DNA of 56,646 nt from a virus. Under the pieces are notes generated by a model, which saw only the letters and a program-made list of their open reading frames with translations, was not told the DNA's origin and did no database searches. The stretch is from positions 1-56,646 of the IMG/VR virus record IMGVR_UViG_3300035092_000017. The stretch is one strand, 5' to 3'. The position numbers and the translations under genes are program-made. Positions 47,346 to 56,263 of this stretch are shown in pieces; position 1 is the stretch's first letter; each line of letters opens with the position of its first letter.

Positions 47346-47926
47346 TTTGCTCCGTTCTAATCCCAACCCGGATGCGCCCGACTTGGCTGCGTAAATGCGT
47401 GGAATCCATCTTGGATACTTGCGGCCTCGGAGATGATGTCCAAATATTAGCCCGAACAGATGACGATGATCCCAAGCAGCGTAAGATGGCCATTGATTTG
47501 CTGGGTGAAGAAAATGTGCTGACAGGTCCACGAATGCGTGGCTATTGGAGCATCAATCATTTCTATACCGAAATGGCGTTAAAGGCGTCAGCACCGTGGA
47601 TTTGGCTGATGAACGATGAATGCACTATTCGCGGGGATTGGGTGGATGACCTTTCAAAGATACCAGTTACAGGCTTCGTGGTGCAGCCAGAAAGTTATCA
47701 GGTCGGGCAATCCATGTATCGGAAGGTGCATGACACCACTTGCCCGATTGTGCCTAATTACTATTGGCTGCTGTGTGATCAGCCCGGAGTGCCTTACTCA
47801 ACGGATACCGACACTTACACGATGCTGAATAAGCAGTTGGGTTGGCAGACGGTTTACCTGCCAAGGTTGCATCTGGCGCATTACCGCTTCACCGATCAAG
47901 AGTATAAGGAGCATCACGGGGAATGA
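47342..47926 (+). CDS. GT2-like glycosyltransferase (short)
   Basis: Encodes 194 aa. SVLIPTRMRPTWLRKCVESI is the GT2 N-terminal nucleotide-binding strand, ILARTDDDDPKQRKMAIDLL the following segment, and APWIWLMNDECTIRG the donor-site D-x-D-like region. Ends shortly after LHLAHYRFTDQEY. Shorter than usual GT2 enzymes, so it may be a minimal GT-A. Part of the glycan operon. Confidence 0.7.
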   Translation: MICSVLIPTRMRPTWLRKCVESILDTCGLGDDVQILARTDDDDPKQRKMAIDLLGEENVLTGPRMRGYWSINHFYTEMALKASAPWIWLMNDECTIRGDWVDDLSKIPVTGFVVQPESYQVGQSMYRKVHDTTCPIVPNYYWLLCDQPGVPYSTDTDTYTMLNKQLGWQTVYLPRLHLAHYRFTDQEYKEHHGE

Positions 47927-48633
47927 ACATCTTCAACTTGGAACTGATGGGTGGGTTAGGGAATACCCTGTTTCAGTATGCGTTCGCCAAGGCTTTCTGT
48001 GAGAAGAATGGACTTGAACTGCATACTCCCATCTGGGCGGGTCAAGTTTTGTTTGGGATTCGAGATCCGGGGCCAGTTAATGGGCTACCGATTTACACCG
48101 ATTTGACGATTGGGGAATGGAAGGGAGGCGACATCTCATTTTGTGGATACACCCAGATGCAGCGCCATCTGCTTTACACTAGGGACCAGGCCCGTAAGTG
48201 GTTTACCTTTCGCACGTCATTGCTGGATCAGTTGGAAGAAACCAGACCTGATGACGATTATCTGGTGGCTCATCGTCGCGTAGGTGATTATCCGAGTTGC
48301 GGCTACGTCGTGGTGTCAAAGGAATCTTATCGAGTCGGAGCAGAGAAGTTTGGATTTGATCCCGACACTATTCGATGGGTGACGGATGAACACAGATCAG
48401 CAATTGCGGTGATGGAGCATGATTTCTACCGGCTGATGCGAGCGCCAATTTTATTTCGTGGCAATTCGACTTTTTCATGGTGGGCAGCAACACTTGGTCA
48501 CGGACGCGTGTTCAGTCCGATCATTGAGGACGCGGAAGGTGGTAAGGAACAGGACGTGCCTTTTTTGGACGGCAATTATGCCCGGTTCATCGTGGCGGAC
48601 AATGTAGAGGATTTGAGGTTGAAGGAAGCATGA
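47923..48633 (+). CDS. GT11-like alpha-1,2-fucosyltransferase
   Basis: Encodes 236 aa. LMGGLGNTLFQYAFAKAFCE (residues 8-27) is the GT11 N-terminal block, HRRVGDY (117-123) corresponds to the HxRRGDY motif that contacts GDP-fucose, and GNSTFSWWAA (180-189) is the GT11 C-terminal block. Shorter than typical (about 280 aa) but all three blocks are present. Fucose or a related deoxy-sugar is the expected donor. Confidence 0.82.
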   Translation: MNIFNLELMGGLGNTLFQYAFAKAFCEKNGLELHTPIWAGQVLFGIRDPGPVNGLPIYTDLTIGEWKGGDISFCGYTQMQRHLLYTRDQARKWFTFRTSLLDQLEETRPDDDYLVAHRRVGDYPSCGYVVVSKESYRVGAEKFGFDPDTIRWVTDEHRSAIAVMEHDFYRLMRAPILFRGNSTFSWWAATLGHGRVFSPIIEDAEGGKEQDVPFLDGNYARFIVADNVEDLRLKEA

Positions 48634-49178
48634 GCGATTTCAGAGAAGAAATGCGGTATGAATATCCGTTGACTCCAGAAAGCATCGTGGTTGATGCTGG
48701 GGCTTACCAGGGAACATTCGCCCGCACGATTTTCAATAAATACGGGTGCAATGTTCTGGCCTTTGAGCCTGTGTTTGAATGCAGGGTTAATCTTGGTGAA
48801 AATATTCTCGTTGTTCCATTTGGCATAGCCAGATACGGAGGTCTTTATACGTTTAACATTCAACTGGACGGCACGGGGATTTACGCAAAATCTTCAGCCT
48901 TTCAGTCTGTTCGCGCCGTCAATCTGATCGATATGCTGAACGCCTTGAATTTACAGCATGTTGATCTCCTGAAGCTGAACATCGAAGGAATGGAATTTGA
49001 AGTTTTAGAAGACCTGATTCAGCGTCAACAACTAACACGATTTGACAATATCCAAGTTCAGTTTCATCCTGTGATCCCTGATGCCGAAGCGCGACGCAAT
49101 TCCATTGTCAAGGAACTCTTGAAAACGCACGAACCAACCTACTGTTATCCCTGGGTGTGGGAGAACTACCGAAGATGA
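48630..49178 (+). CDS. FkbM family methyltransferase
   Basis: Encodes 182 aa. SIVVDAGAYQGTFARTIFNK is motif I, NVLAFEPVFECRVNL motif II (acidic), VDLLKLNIEGMEFEVLEDLI the FkbM signature. FkbM proteins O-methylate sugars or polyketides; beside GT11 and GT2 genes the target is likely a sugar hydroxyl. Coupled by ATGA to both neighbours. Confidence 0.82.
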   Translation: MSDFREEMRYEYPLTPESIVVDAGAYQGTFARTIFNKYGCNVLAFEPVFECRVNLGENILVVPFGIARYGGLYTFNIQLDGTGIYAKSSAFQSVRAVNLIDMLNALNLQHVDLLKLNIEGMEFEVLEDLIQRQQLTRFDNIQVQFHPVIPDAEARRNSIVKELLKTHEPTYCYPWVWENYRR

Positions 49179-49399
49179 TGAACCGCAGAAGCTTTGTAAA
49201 GATGGCTGCACAGTTCGTTTTGGGCTGTGCGATTGCTTTGAAGATGAAGCCGGAACAGCCAGAACGGGTTGAAGCGAATATGGATTGGCTGCACGAAGTG
49301 CCTCGTTCTGAAATGATGATCTGGAGTGTTGTGGCTGGTCAAGCTTATGCTAGCAGCATTCCTGATGGTAATGTGTTTCAAATGTCTTATGACCAGTAA
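49175..49399 (+). CDS. Tat-type lipoprotein-like small protein, 74 aa
   Basis: MMNRRSFVKMAAQFVLGCAI has a twin-arginine motif (NRRSFVK), a hydrophobic core and a lipobox-like VLGC. Mature part: KPEQPERVEANMDWLHEVPR. Such a signal would export a folded protein across the inner membrane by Tat and acylate it. It is unusual in a phage and may fit surface exclusion or adhesion. Function unknown; a chance signal-like stretch is possible. Confidence 0.6.
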   Translation: MMNRRSFVKMAAQFVLGCAIALKMKPEQPERVEANMDWLHEVPRSEMMIWSVVAGQAYASSIPDGNVFQMSYDQ

Positions 49400-49679
49400 A
49401 GAATTATTCCTCCGCCAAATTGACCTGAAAAACCAATGGGCCGCAGTGGTCTTTGCCGATTGGTTTCAGCAGGTGATGATGTTCGCCATGAACGATTTCA
49501 CGGAGAAAGACGTGACCAAAGAACAGTTGGATGGCGCGAAGAAATTCAAGGAGTCGATGCTGAACTTGGTGGATGTACAGGTGGAAAGCGTCATCTTCCC
49601 GACCAGTGGGATCAGCCATAACGTCCTTGAAAAAGCCGCTGAGATCCGAAAAGAACTAGCCGCAGAAATGAAGAAATAA
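49389..49679 (+). CDS. unknown 96-aa protein
   Basis: Start at ATG 49389, just inside the previous gene (MTSKELFLRQIDLKNQWAAV). Helical, with AVVFADWFQQVMMFAMNDFT and an end of AEIRKELAAEMKK. Immediately upstream of the scaffold region; may be a capsid-assembly accessory. Function unknown. Confidence 0.62.
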   Translation: MTSKELFLRQIDLKNQWAAVVFADWFQQVMMFAMNDFTEKDVTKEQLDGAKKFKESMLNLVDVQVESVIFPTSGISHNVLEKAAEIRKELAAEMKK

Positions 49680-49964
49680 ATGTACTCGCTGTTAGACCTA
49701 TTTCGATTTCTGACTGAAAAGAAACACCCGTTACTTGCATCTCCGTATGTTTCTTTTCGCTATACCAAACACGACTGCGATGTGATCTTGGGATTTTTGA
49801 AGGCCAACAATTGGAATACTTCCAAAACATTCAGTTGTGTTTGGGATGATCATTTCCAAGATCGGCCACGGCACGAAGCCCCACTCGTTCTTGATTTGAT
49901 AGAAAGAGTTTTAAATGACATAAAATTGGAAAATGCAGATCCACCTGTAATCAAAGATCCATAA
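49680..49964 (+). CDS. unknown 94-aa protein
   Basis: Begins MYSLLDLFRFLTEKKHPLLA at the base after the previous stop, contains CDVILGFLKANNWNTSKTFS and ends acidic. Precedes the scaffold gene by 5 bp. Function unknown. Confidence 0.62.
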   Translation: MYSLLDLFRFLTEKKHPLLASPYVSFRYTKHDCDVILGFLKANNWNTSKTFSCVWDDHFQDRPRHEAPLVLDLIERVLNDIKLENADPPVIKDP

Positions 49965-49969
49965 AACCT

Positions 49970-51100
49970 ATGCCCGAAGCAAGCGCCAGTTTAACCGCCC
50001 CGGCACCCGCCGCCGCACCGTCACCTAGCCCATCGCCCGCGCCGGCTGTGGACATTAAAGCCAGTCCGTTTGCCGGTCTGGAAGCTAAAGCCAAACCTGA
50101 ACCAGCGCCCGTCGTTGAAAAAGCGCCAGAGAAGGTTGTGGAGAAAGCGCCGGAGGCCAAAGCTCTGCCCACGAAAGAGGAAAAGACGGCTAAAGATCCC
50201 AAGTGGTATCGGGAACAGCACGAGAAGACCACGGCGGAAATTAAAACCCGTGATGAAAAGATTCGCACGATGGAATCCCGGTTGGCTGAAGCGGAACGGC
50301 GCGGGCAGGATACCACTGCCTTGACTGAACGGTTGGCGGCTTTGGAACGGGAACGGGATGAGGCGCGGGCCGAGGCACGCGCAGCCAAACAGGAGGTGTC
50401 ACCGGAGTTCAAGGATCGTTGGGATAAACCGTTCAATCAGGCAGCGGATTTCGCCAAGAACGTGATTGAAGGAATGACGTTCACTGATGGCGAGAACACG
50501 CGAGCCGCCAAGTGGGAAGATTTCGTGGCGCTTTACCAGATGCCGATCAATAAGGCGGCACAACTGGCCCGACAAGTTTTCGGAGAAGATTCGCAACTGG
50601 TAGTGCAGCAGTTGACCGAGTTGCACCGGCTGGATCATCAACGAGCCAATGCGCTTCAGGAAGAAAAGGCGACGTGGAAGGAACGGGAAACAACCGAGAA
50701 AGCAGAGCAGGCCCGCAGGTCTGAAGCTTACAAGAACATGGTGGAGTCGGTCAGCAGCCACTTGGCTGAGAGCAATCCTGATTTCAAAGATGCGCCAGGA
50801 GATGAAGGCAAAGAGTTTAAGGGATTGCGGGATGAAGGCTACGCCATCTTCGATGCCAAGCCCAAGACCATTCAGGAAGCGGCCTTGAAAGCCGCGCATG
50901 TGCGGCACATGGTAGCAGCGCATTATCCATTGGTGCGGCAACGGGATCAGTTGCGGGAAGAAAACGCTTCCTTGAAAGCCACGATTCAGGAGATGAAGAA
51001 TGGCAAGCCAGGACCGACCAGCAAGAAGGGCGAGTCAGGCGGGTTGCCGGAAAAGAGTTGGGTGGAAGAACTGCGCGAGGCGGTTCCGGCGAGCAATTAG
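49970..51100 (+). CDS. scaffolding protein (putative)
   Basis: Encodes 376 aa. Pro/Ala/Glu-rich N-terminal 80 residues, then long helices with coiled-coil pattern (LAEAERRGQDTTALTERLAA, LERERDEARAEARAAKQEV), a helical middle and a basic helix (MVAAHYPLVRQRDQLREENA) before a C-terminal hook (PEKSWVEELREAVPASN). Composition and length match phage scaffolds. It is the last gene of the glycan operon and faces the portal operon, whose distal gene overlaps its stop. Confidence 0.75.
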   Translation: MPEASASLTAPAPAAAPSPSPSPAPAVDIKASPFAGLEAKAKPEPAPVVEKAPEKVVEKAPEAKALPTKEEKTAKDPKWYREQHEKTTAEIKTRDEKIRTMESRLAEAERRGQDTTALTERLAALERERDEARAEARAAKQEVSPEFKDRWDKPFNQAADFAKNVIEGMTFTDGENTRAAKWEDFVALYQMPINKAAQLARQVFGEDSQLVVQQLTELHRLDHQRANALQEEKATWKERETTEKAEQARRSEAYKNMVESVSSHLAESNPDFKDAPGDEGKEFKGLRDEGYAIFDAKPKTIQEAALKAAHVRHMVAAHYPLVRQRDQLREENASLKATIQEMKNGKPGPTSKKGESGGLPEKSWVEELREAVPASN

Positions 51101-51297
51101 GATTTCTTTGCGGAAGATGCTTCGTGGAAGCTCCGCAGCGTGATCGCAAGATTGGCTCGCTTTGCCAAGACTCCACCTTTTTTAGAGGCGGCTTGTAGCG
51201 TTTTGAGCGGAATCTTTTGAGTCGGCGGGATACCAAGTTGACGATGCAACGCCCCAGAATGTTTTATTGCGGTACGAATGAAGTGATTTCGTGTCAT
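51097..51297 (-). CDS. basic 66-aa protein downstream of portal
   Basis: Overlaps the portal stop (ATGA). Lys/Arg-rich (TLQAASKKGGVLAKRANLAI). Small basic proteins next to portal genes may bind DNA or the connector. Function unknown. Confidence 0.55.
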   Translation of the reverse strand: MTRNHFIRTAIKHSGALHRQLGIPPTQKIPLKTLQAASKKGGVLAKRANLAITLRSFHEASSAKKS

Positions 51298-53519
51298 ACG
51301 GTTTCCTGAGTTTGTTCGGTTTCTTTTCGTTTCTTCTCAATCTCAGCATCGGCCATCATGTTCTTTCTGGCTTGTTCTGAGATAGCTGCCTGATCCAACC
51401 GAGCTTGTTCGGCGTCGAACCCAAGTTGCTTGTGAGTAGCGGACTGAGTTTCCTTAGCCTGCTTAACGGCCAATCCATGGAGAGCCTTTGCGGTTTGTGG
51501 AGTGACCTGCGATTCGGCGTCCGTGGCTGGCTGGAATCCTGCCTTGGCTTCCATCTGGCGCTGAATAGATGGAGGGGCATCTTTGTAATTCAGCGATAAC
51601 GATTCATGGGCTGCTGATTGCTGTTCAGCAATCCTTTGGGCGAATCCTTTCACGGAATTGCCGAGCTTGGAGAGTTGACCGGCATACTGATTTGTCCGTT
51701 CCTTTTCGGCGGGGTTTTGGGACAACTGCTGGATCAATTGCTGGATGTATTGCATCACGCTCTGGAGTCCCGCGACTTCGCCTGAAGTGGCCATGTTCCC
51801 GTTTTGTTCAATCCGTACGACCACCCCGGCCATCAATCCGAGTAGGGTTTCAATCTGCTCGATTTCATTTACGCCATCTTTCAGCCGCGCGGGGACACCT
51901 TGCATTAAAGTTCCAAACAGGAATTCAGCACGTTCCTGGGCATTGGTGACGCCAGCATTTTCGTTGACTGGCGCAAGGCGATTCGCTTTACGTGGATTGT
52001 CCGTCATCACTTCAACGTATTCGTGCAGCACTTCCTGTTGGGCCATGGGACTGAAATTGGGCAGGATATTCATTAGCGCCTGTGCTTGGTCCTGAGCGAT
52101 CCCCGGATTGCCGTTGCCCAAAGGCCGCTCGATTTCCAAAGTCCACTCATCGGCGTTCAAAAATTGCCGTGGGATCTGGCGGTTCCGGCACTTATGCTGA
52201 AACTCCTTCACATCATCATCGGTAGAATTCTCCTTGCAGAATCTTCGAGCGATCTCCTCATACGCAAACATCTCCTGCGTGAACGCATCATCCAGCAATC
52301 CGCCCAACATGGCGCTGGCCTGATTGCGTTTAGTGATGGTCTTGGTAGCTGTCTCACGGTCGGCACCTTCGCCTAAATCCTGGGTGTAACTGACCGACGC
52401 CTCGCCCATCAGCTGCCGCAGTTCCGCCATCATGCCTTCGACCATGGCTTGATCCACGTTGTGGCGTTCATTCTGTGGTACCACCGATACACCTGCCGGG
52501 ATAATGCCTTTATCGTATAACTCAATCTTTTGCGCTCTGGCGCGCCCTTGTGGGTCTTCCACCTTAAGCCATATGTTCATGGATTCATGGACGTGCTGAA
52601 GCCATCGGCATCGAGTCAGGTTGGTGAAGAAGCACGGTTCCATCAGTTCAAAGCCAAGCCCACGCACGGAATGGAACTGAAACGGCGCATCAAAATTGAG
52701 ATCCCCATACTGGCAATGGAGCAGTTGGGCTAAATCCTGCGCTTCAGCGTCTTCTGATTCGTAAAGGAAATCGTTGCTCGGCGTGACGCTAGCCCCGGAT
52801 TGAATGTCGGGAATTACCCGGAGTTTCCAATGGATATTATTCAGGTCATCGTCATCTTTGAAATAGAAGTGCCAGAGTGGGATTACGGGGTTTGCATCGG
52901 AATTGTAAAACCCGCCGTTTTGCTTGATCAGTTCGGCCATGCGTTCGGGTGCGGTGATCCAGTTGTAGCCCAGCGGGTTGTCGTAGTTAATATCCTTACG
53001 TGAATCAAGCAACCTAGCGACCAGCGGCTTTGACCAACCGACAGGCGCATGTTTTCCCCACACTTTCTTGGCCAGTTCACCCACGCTGTAACGATGGCGT
53101 ACCGCGAACCAGTTCAGGTTTTCAAAGTCGGTGGTGGTATCGGTAGCAATCCGTAGATCATTCAGAGCGATGAAGTCAGGACACCAGCCATCGGAATCAT
53201 ACCAGAGTTGCGGGCCAGCGCCGTGCAGGAGCACCGAAGCCCATTTGTAACGATGTAGCGCGGTGTACTTCCGCGACTTCTTCATCGGTTTATTGATGAA
53301 TTGGGTGATGTAAGTTTCCCATTCTATCTGCTTTTCGACGGGAGCGTTGGGCAGATGCACCCGAAAGAAATTCTGGGGGCCAAGGAAGGCGCGGATATAT
53401 TGGCGGATACCGAGTTGACCTAACACCGCAGCTTCGCCCCAGTTAACATTGACCCTTAGATTCAGTTTGCCAGCTTCGGCAACTGAGAGCATGGGAACGC
53501 CATTGAACAGATTCAGCAC
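51294..53519 (-). CDS. portal protein (putative); N-terminus probably extends to 53632
   Basis: The 741-aa frame begins at GTG 53519, but the upstream codons read as protein (INFGTADNVQATIRQGDQIA). An ATG at 53632 (MNSQQM) overlaps the upstream stop (ATGA) yet is in another frame; one extra base in the G5 run (53611-53615) would join them. Body: LGIRQYIRAFLGPQNFFRVH and CPDFIALNDLRIATDTTTDF near the N-terminus, a helical wing, then a Gln-rich coiled C-terminus. Size, position after the terminase and these features suggest the portal; no diagnostic motif confirmed by search. Confidence 0.7.
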   Translation of the reverse strand: MLNLFNGVPMLSVAEAGKLNLRVNVNWGEAAVLGQLGIRQYIRAFLGPQNFFRVHLPNAPVEKQIEWETYITQFINKPMKKSRKYTALHRYKWASVLLHGAGPQLWYDSDGWCPDFIALNDLRIATDTTTDFENLNWFAVRHRYSVGELAKKVWGKHAPVGWSKPLVARLLDSRKDINYDNPLGYNWITAPERMAELIKQNGGFYNSDANPVIPLWHFYFKDDDDLNNIHWKLRVIPDIQSGASVTPSNDFLYESEDAEAQDLAQLLHCQYGDLNFDAPFQFHSVRGLGFELMEPCFFTNLTRCRWLQHVHESMNIWLKVEDPQGRARAQKIELYDKGIIPAGVSVVPQNERHNVDQAMVEGMMAELRQLMGEASVSYTQDLGEGADRETATKTITKRNQASAMLGGLLDDAFTQEMFAYEEIARRFCKENSTDDDVKEFQHKCRNRQIPRQFLNADEWTLEIERPLGNGNPGIAQDQAQALMNILPNFSPMAQQEVLHEYVEVMTDNPRKANRLAPVNENAGVTNAQERAEFLFGTLMQGVPARLKDGVNEIEQIETLLGLMAGVVVRIEQNGNMATSGEVAGLQSVMQYIQQLIQQLSQNPAEKERTNQYAGQLSKLGNSVKGFAQRIAEQQSAAHESLSLNYKDAPPSIQRQMEAKAGFQPATDAESQVTPQTAKALHGLAVKQAKETQSATHKQLGFDAEQARLDQAAISEQARKNMMADAEIEKKRKETEQTQETV

Positions 53520-53628
53520 TCGTGCGCGATTGGCGGATTGGATCTGGGCGATTTGATCCCCTTGACGGATGGTGGCTTGAACGTTATCGGCAGTACCAAA
53601 GTTTATAAGACCCCCATTTGTTGTGAGT

Positions 53629-54015
53629 TCATTGCAAATCCTTAATCTCGCCGCGAATCCAGCAGTATGACGGCATTTTATCTAACATCTCAGGCCGCGT
53701 ATGGTCAGCCACATGTTTAACCGGCACATGCACCTTCAATTGAAGGCAACAGCCGCAGATCTGGCACATATGTAAATCATCATCCAAACTGGTCTTTATC
53801 TCGCATTTCTGCTTAACCGAAAGCTGCTGACGAATGGCTACAGCAATTCGATTCATCATCTTTTCCCACCAACGCGGAGCTACATTACGATTGCAACATA
53901 CGCAAGTAGTGGCGCGACGTTCGGCTAGTTCCTGAGATACAGGCGTTCCACCTTCACCGAGCCAATCTTTAAGGACGGCAGCGCCTTCGACAGTGTTGCG
54001 GATTTCGTTGATCAT
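53629..54015 (-). CDS. Cys-rich protein, 128 aa
   Basis: ATG at 54015 (MINEIRNTVEGAAVLKDWLG). Contains RRATTCVCCNRNVAPRWWEK and MCQICGCCLQLKVHVPVKHV, two Cys clusters plus His, a double zinc-binding fold. Between terminase and portal, so a packaging or head accessory role is likely. ATGA overlap with the upstream gene. Confidence 0.65.
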   Translation of the reverse strand: MINEIRNTVEGAAVLKDWLGEGGTPVSQELAERRATTCVCCNRNVAPRWWEKMMNRIAVAIRQQLSVKQKCEIKTSLDDDLHMCQICGCCLQLKVHVPVKHVADHTRPEMLDKMPSYCWIRGEIKDLQ

Positions 54016-54335
54016 CCCTTAATCCTAGCGCCACAACCGCCACAACCAGCACGCGGACTAAGTTTAGCTGGCATGGCATAAGCCCGATTGGATGAATCAG
54101 TATCGTAACAGAATCTCGGATTATTACCCAATCGTTGACAGGTATAGAGCACAATGTCTAAGTAAACCTCCGCAATAGTGGCACGGGCCAATCCATTCCC
54201 CTTGCGAAAATCACAGACAATGTGCGCCTGAGTTTCAATTTCTGATTGGGCGTCAAACTTCCGATAAAGTCCTTCGGTCTGTTCGTAGGGAAATGAACCG
54301 GGTGGATTTTGATCGGTGCGAATGAGAACCCACAT
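54012..54335 (-). CDS. unknown 107-aa protein
   Basis: Beta strand and helix rich (FDAQSEIETQAHIVCDFRKG, ATIAEVYLDIVLYTCQRLGN), with a C-terminal GCGGCG motif. Just downstream of the terminase; its role in packaging is unknown. It is not recognisable as a terminase small subunit. Confidence 0.62.
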   Translation of the reverse strand: MWVLIRTDQNPPGSFPYEQTEGLYRKFDAQSEIETQAHIVCDFRKGNGLARATIAEVYLDIVLYTCQRLGNNPRFCYDTDSSNRAYAMPAKLSPRAGCGGCGARIKG

Positions 54336-54338
54336 AGC

Positions 54339-56174
54339 TCAGATGTGTTGCAGCAATGCTCCGCGTATCGTGTCCTGATACTCGCGGGCCTCAGTTTCAA
54401 AGAAACTCTCACTGTCGCCTTTCTCGATCAATTCGGCTCCCAAACGCAAGATTTTAAATCCGCGCTGACGAGCACCTTCGATGAGCGTGACAAATTGATC
54501 ATATAAATCGGGAGAACGCACCATGCGCTCCCTAGCCTTTTTGTCGTGCTTACTCTCGATGAAGTATTTGCTTCCTTTGCCAAACCTGCCGTATTCCCGT
54601 TTGCAGCCTTCTGCCATGGTTTCCTCTGGCAATTCCCGGCATTGATTGCAGAGAATAAGATACATTGAGGAAAACCAAAGTTCCGACACAAAATCTATGT
54701 AATATTCATCGCAACGAACGTGTCGCCGTTCATCACCATCGCTTATGAACAAATCGTGGCGCACTGGCCGAGCCGATGGTTTACCACCGAATTCGACTGG
54801 CACAGGTGGACGCTCACCGAACACCTTGGCGAAGGCTGGACCTAATGTGCCGCGTCCGGTTGAGTCGTAAAAGATGTTCTCGGATGGGATGCCTAACTGC
54901 TCGGTATCTTTTTTGACGTATTCGGCAATCTGGTCCTCTGGTGATTTTCGACTGATGATGCTGATGGGGATCGTGGTCTGATTATTGACCCGCAGGATTT
55001 CCACGCCATCAATCGAAGTGCCGAATTCGCCCCACCCACCCACACAACGATCCCCACCTGTGCCGCTGTAGGCCGCGTCTATCGCGTAAATCTTAGTGTG
55101 GTCGGTGTTGAGCCACAGAGCTTTCTCTAGCGCGTGATGCTCCCGGCACATGTCCCTGGTGATGATGCGGCGACAGAGCAGGCCGGTCTTCATTATTCCA
55201 CCGCACTGTTCCCAGAAGCGTTGAGAATCTTTACCCCAGAATGCCGCAACTTCTTCGATTCGTTGCCGATGTATCAGGTAAGGAAACTTGGGCGGTTGAT
55301 CCACCGGAAAATCGAAATTGGGCGAATCGAATCCGACGAAATTGACGCATTTACCTTGGAGAAACTTTGTCTCCCAGACACGGGTTTTTTCGGATTCAGG
55401 CAGCGATCCCCATCCGTCTCGTGGTTCGGCGCACAAGCCAAGTGGATCAGTCGGGTCGATTGGATTACCGCAAGGAATGAATTTGAAGTGACGAGCACCG
55501 CCGATATTGCTGACGGCATCAAGAAAATTAGGTCCCATACACTGACATTCATCACTTACAAAGACAATGCGCTTGCTCTTAATCCCAACGTACTTACCAA
55601 GCCCTACGTAGCGCCCGCTTTGCAGACACGGGATGCAGATGATCCCCTTGTTGAGCACGCGACCCTTTTTGCGTTCCTCGATAGATTCTGGATTTAGTTC
55701 GTTTGTGGCAATGGCATGGAGCGAATCAATGATGTTACCTGCGAGATCGGAATATCGGTCGGTGGCACGATTGTAAAGTCCCTTGATTGTTCCCCAAACG
55801 CGCAATTCAAGTCCGCGAACGTCGGTGGACGATACCAGCACACAGGTTTCGTGCGGAAAACAGAAATAGTCGCAGAGAGCAAACTTGGCGGCGGAATAGG
55901 TCTTGTTGCTGTTCTGTGGACCCATCAGGCAGGTGACTTTGTTGGCCACGATTTCTCGCAACGCCAATTCTGCCCAACGGTGCCAATCATCTTCAGGCCA
56001 GAGCAAGGTCATGGCCCGCTTGTAGTGCTCGAATAATCCTAAGCCCCACTCCTTGCCGCTGGGATAGACGCCTTTCCCACCTTTCTGGATGCAGTAGAAT
56101 TCACAATCCAGATCATTGTAATGTGCGGGGAACTTAACCCCATATCGGGAAAAGGATTGATCGGCCTTAGCCAT
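54339..56174 (-). CDS. terminase large subunit
   Basis: Encodes 611 aa. Walker A near residues 85-92 (GPQNSNKT), Walker B with catalytic acid near 203-209 ([11 protein letters not shown]), C-motif region FIPCGNP (232-238). The C-terminal nuclease has D366 ([19 protein letters not shown]), D375, and D437 ([12 protein letters not shown]). ATPase plus RNase H-like nuclease powers and cuts DNA during packaging. Divergent from the collagen gene with 89 bp between. The small subunit was not recognised. Confidence 0.88.
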   Translation of the reverse strand: MAKADQSFSRYGVKFPAHYNDLDCEFYCIQKGGKGVYPSGKEWGLGLFEHYKRAMTLLWPEDDWHRWAELALREIVANKVTCLMGPQNSNKTYSAAKFALCDYFCFPHETCVLVSSTDVRGLELRVWGTIKGLYNRATDRYSDLAGNIIDSLHAIATNELNPESIEERKKGRVLNKGIICIPCLQSGRYVGLGKYVGIKSKRIVFVSDECQCMGPNFLDAVSNIGGARHFKFIPCGNPIDPTDPLGLCAEPRDGWGSLPESEKTRVWETKFLQGKCVNFVGFDSPNFDFPVDQPPKFPYLIHRQRIEEVAAFWGKDSQRFWEQCGGIMKTGLLCRRIITRDMCREHHALEKALWLNTDHTKIYAIDAAYSGTGGDRCVGGWGEFGTSIDGVEILRVNNQTTIPISIISRKSPEDQIAEYVKKDTEQLGIPSENIFYDSTGRGTLGPAFAKVFGERPPVPVEFGGKPSARPVRHDLFISDGDERRHVRCDEYYIDFVSELWFSSMYLILCNQCRELPEETMAEGCKREYGRFGKGSKYFIESKHDKKARERMVRSPDLYDQFVTLIEGARQRGFKILRLGAELIEKGDSESFFETEAREYQDTIRGALLQHI

Positions 56175-56263
56175 TACAGATTGTATTTTCTGTTGCTCAC
56201 CGTCACTACCTATGGTATCGCCAAGTCCAAAGTCAAATGTTTATAGACTGGTCAACCACCGTA
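56175..56263. promoter_or_regulatory. divergent spacer, terminase/collagen genes
   Basis: Short 89-bp spacer from which both operons must start. On the leftward strand TTGACT, a 17-bp gap and ATAGGT is a weak promoter-like match; on the rightward strand nothing stands out. No Shine-Dalgarno near either start. Confidence 0.3.

Noticed and set aside
51294-53519. Portal beginning with GTG 53519 as the only start
   Set aside because: Upstream codons in the same frame read as protein and the operon style (ATGA overlaps) points to a start near 53632.
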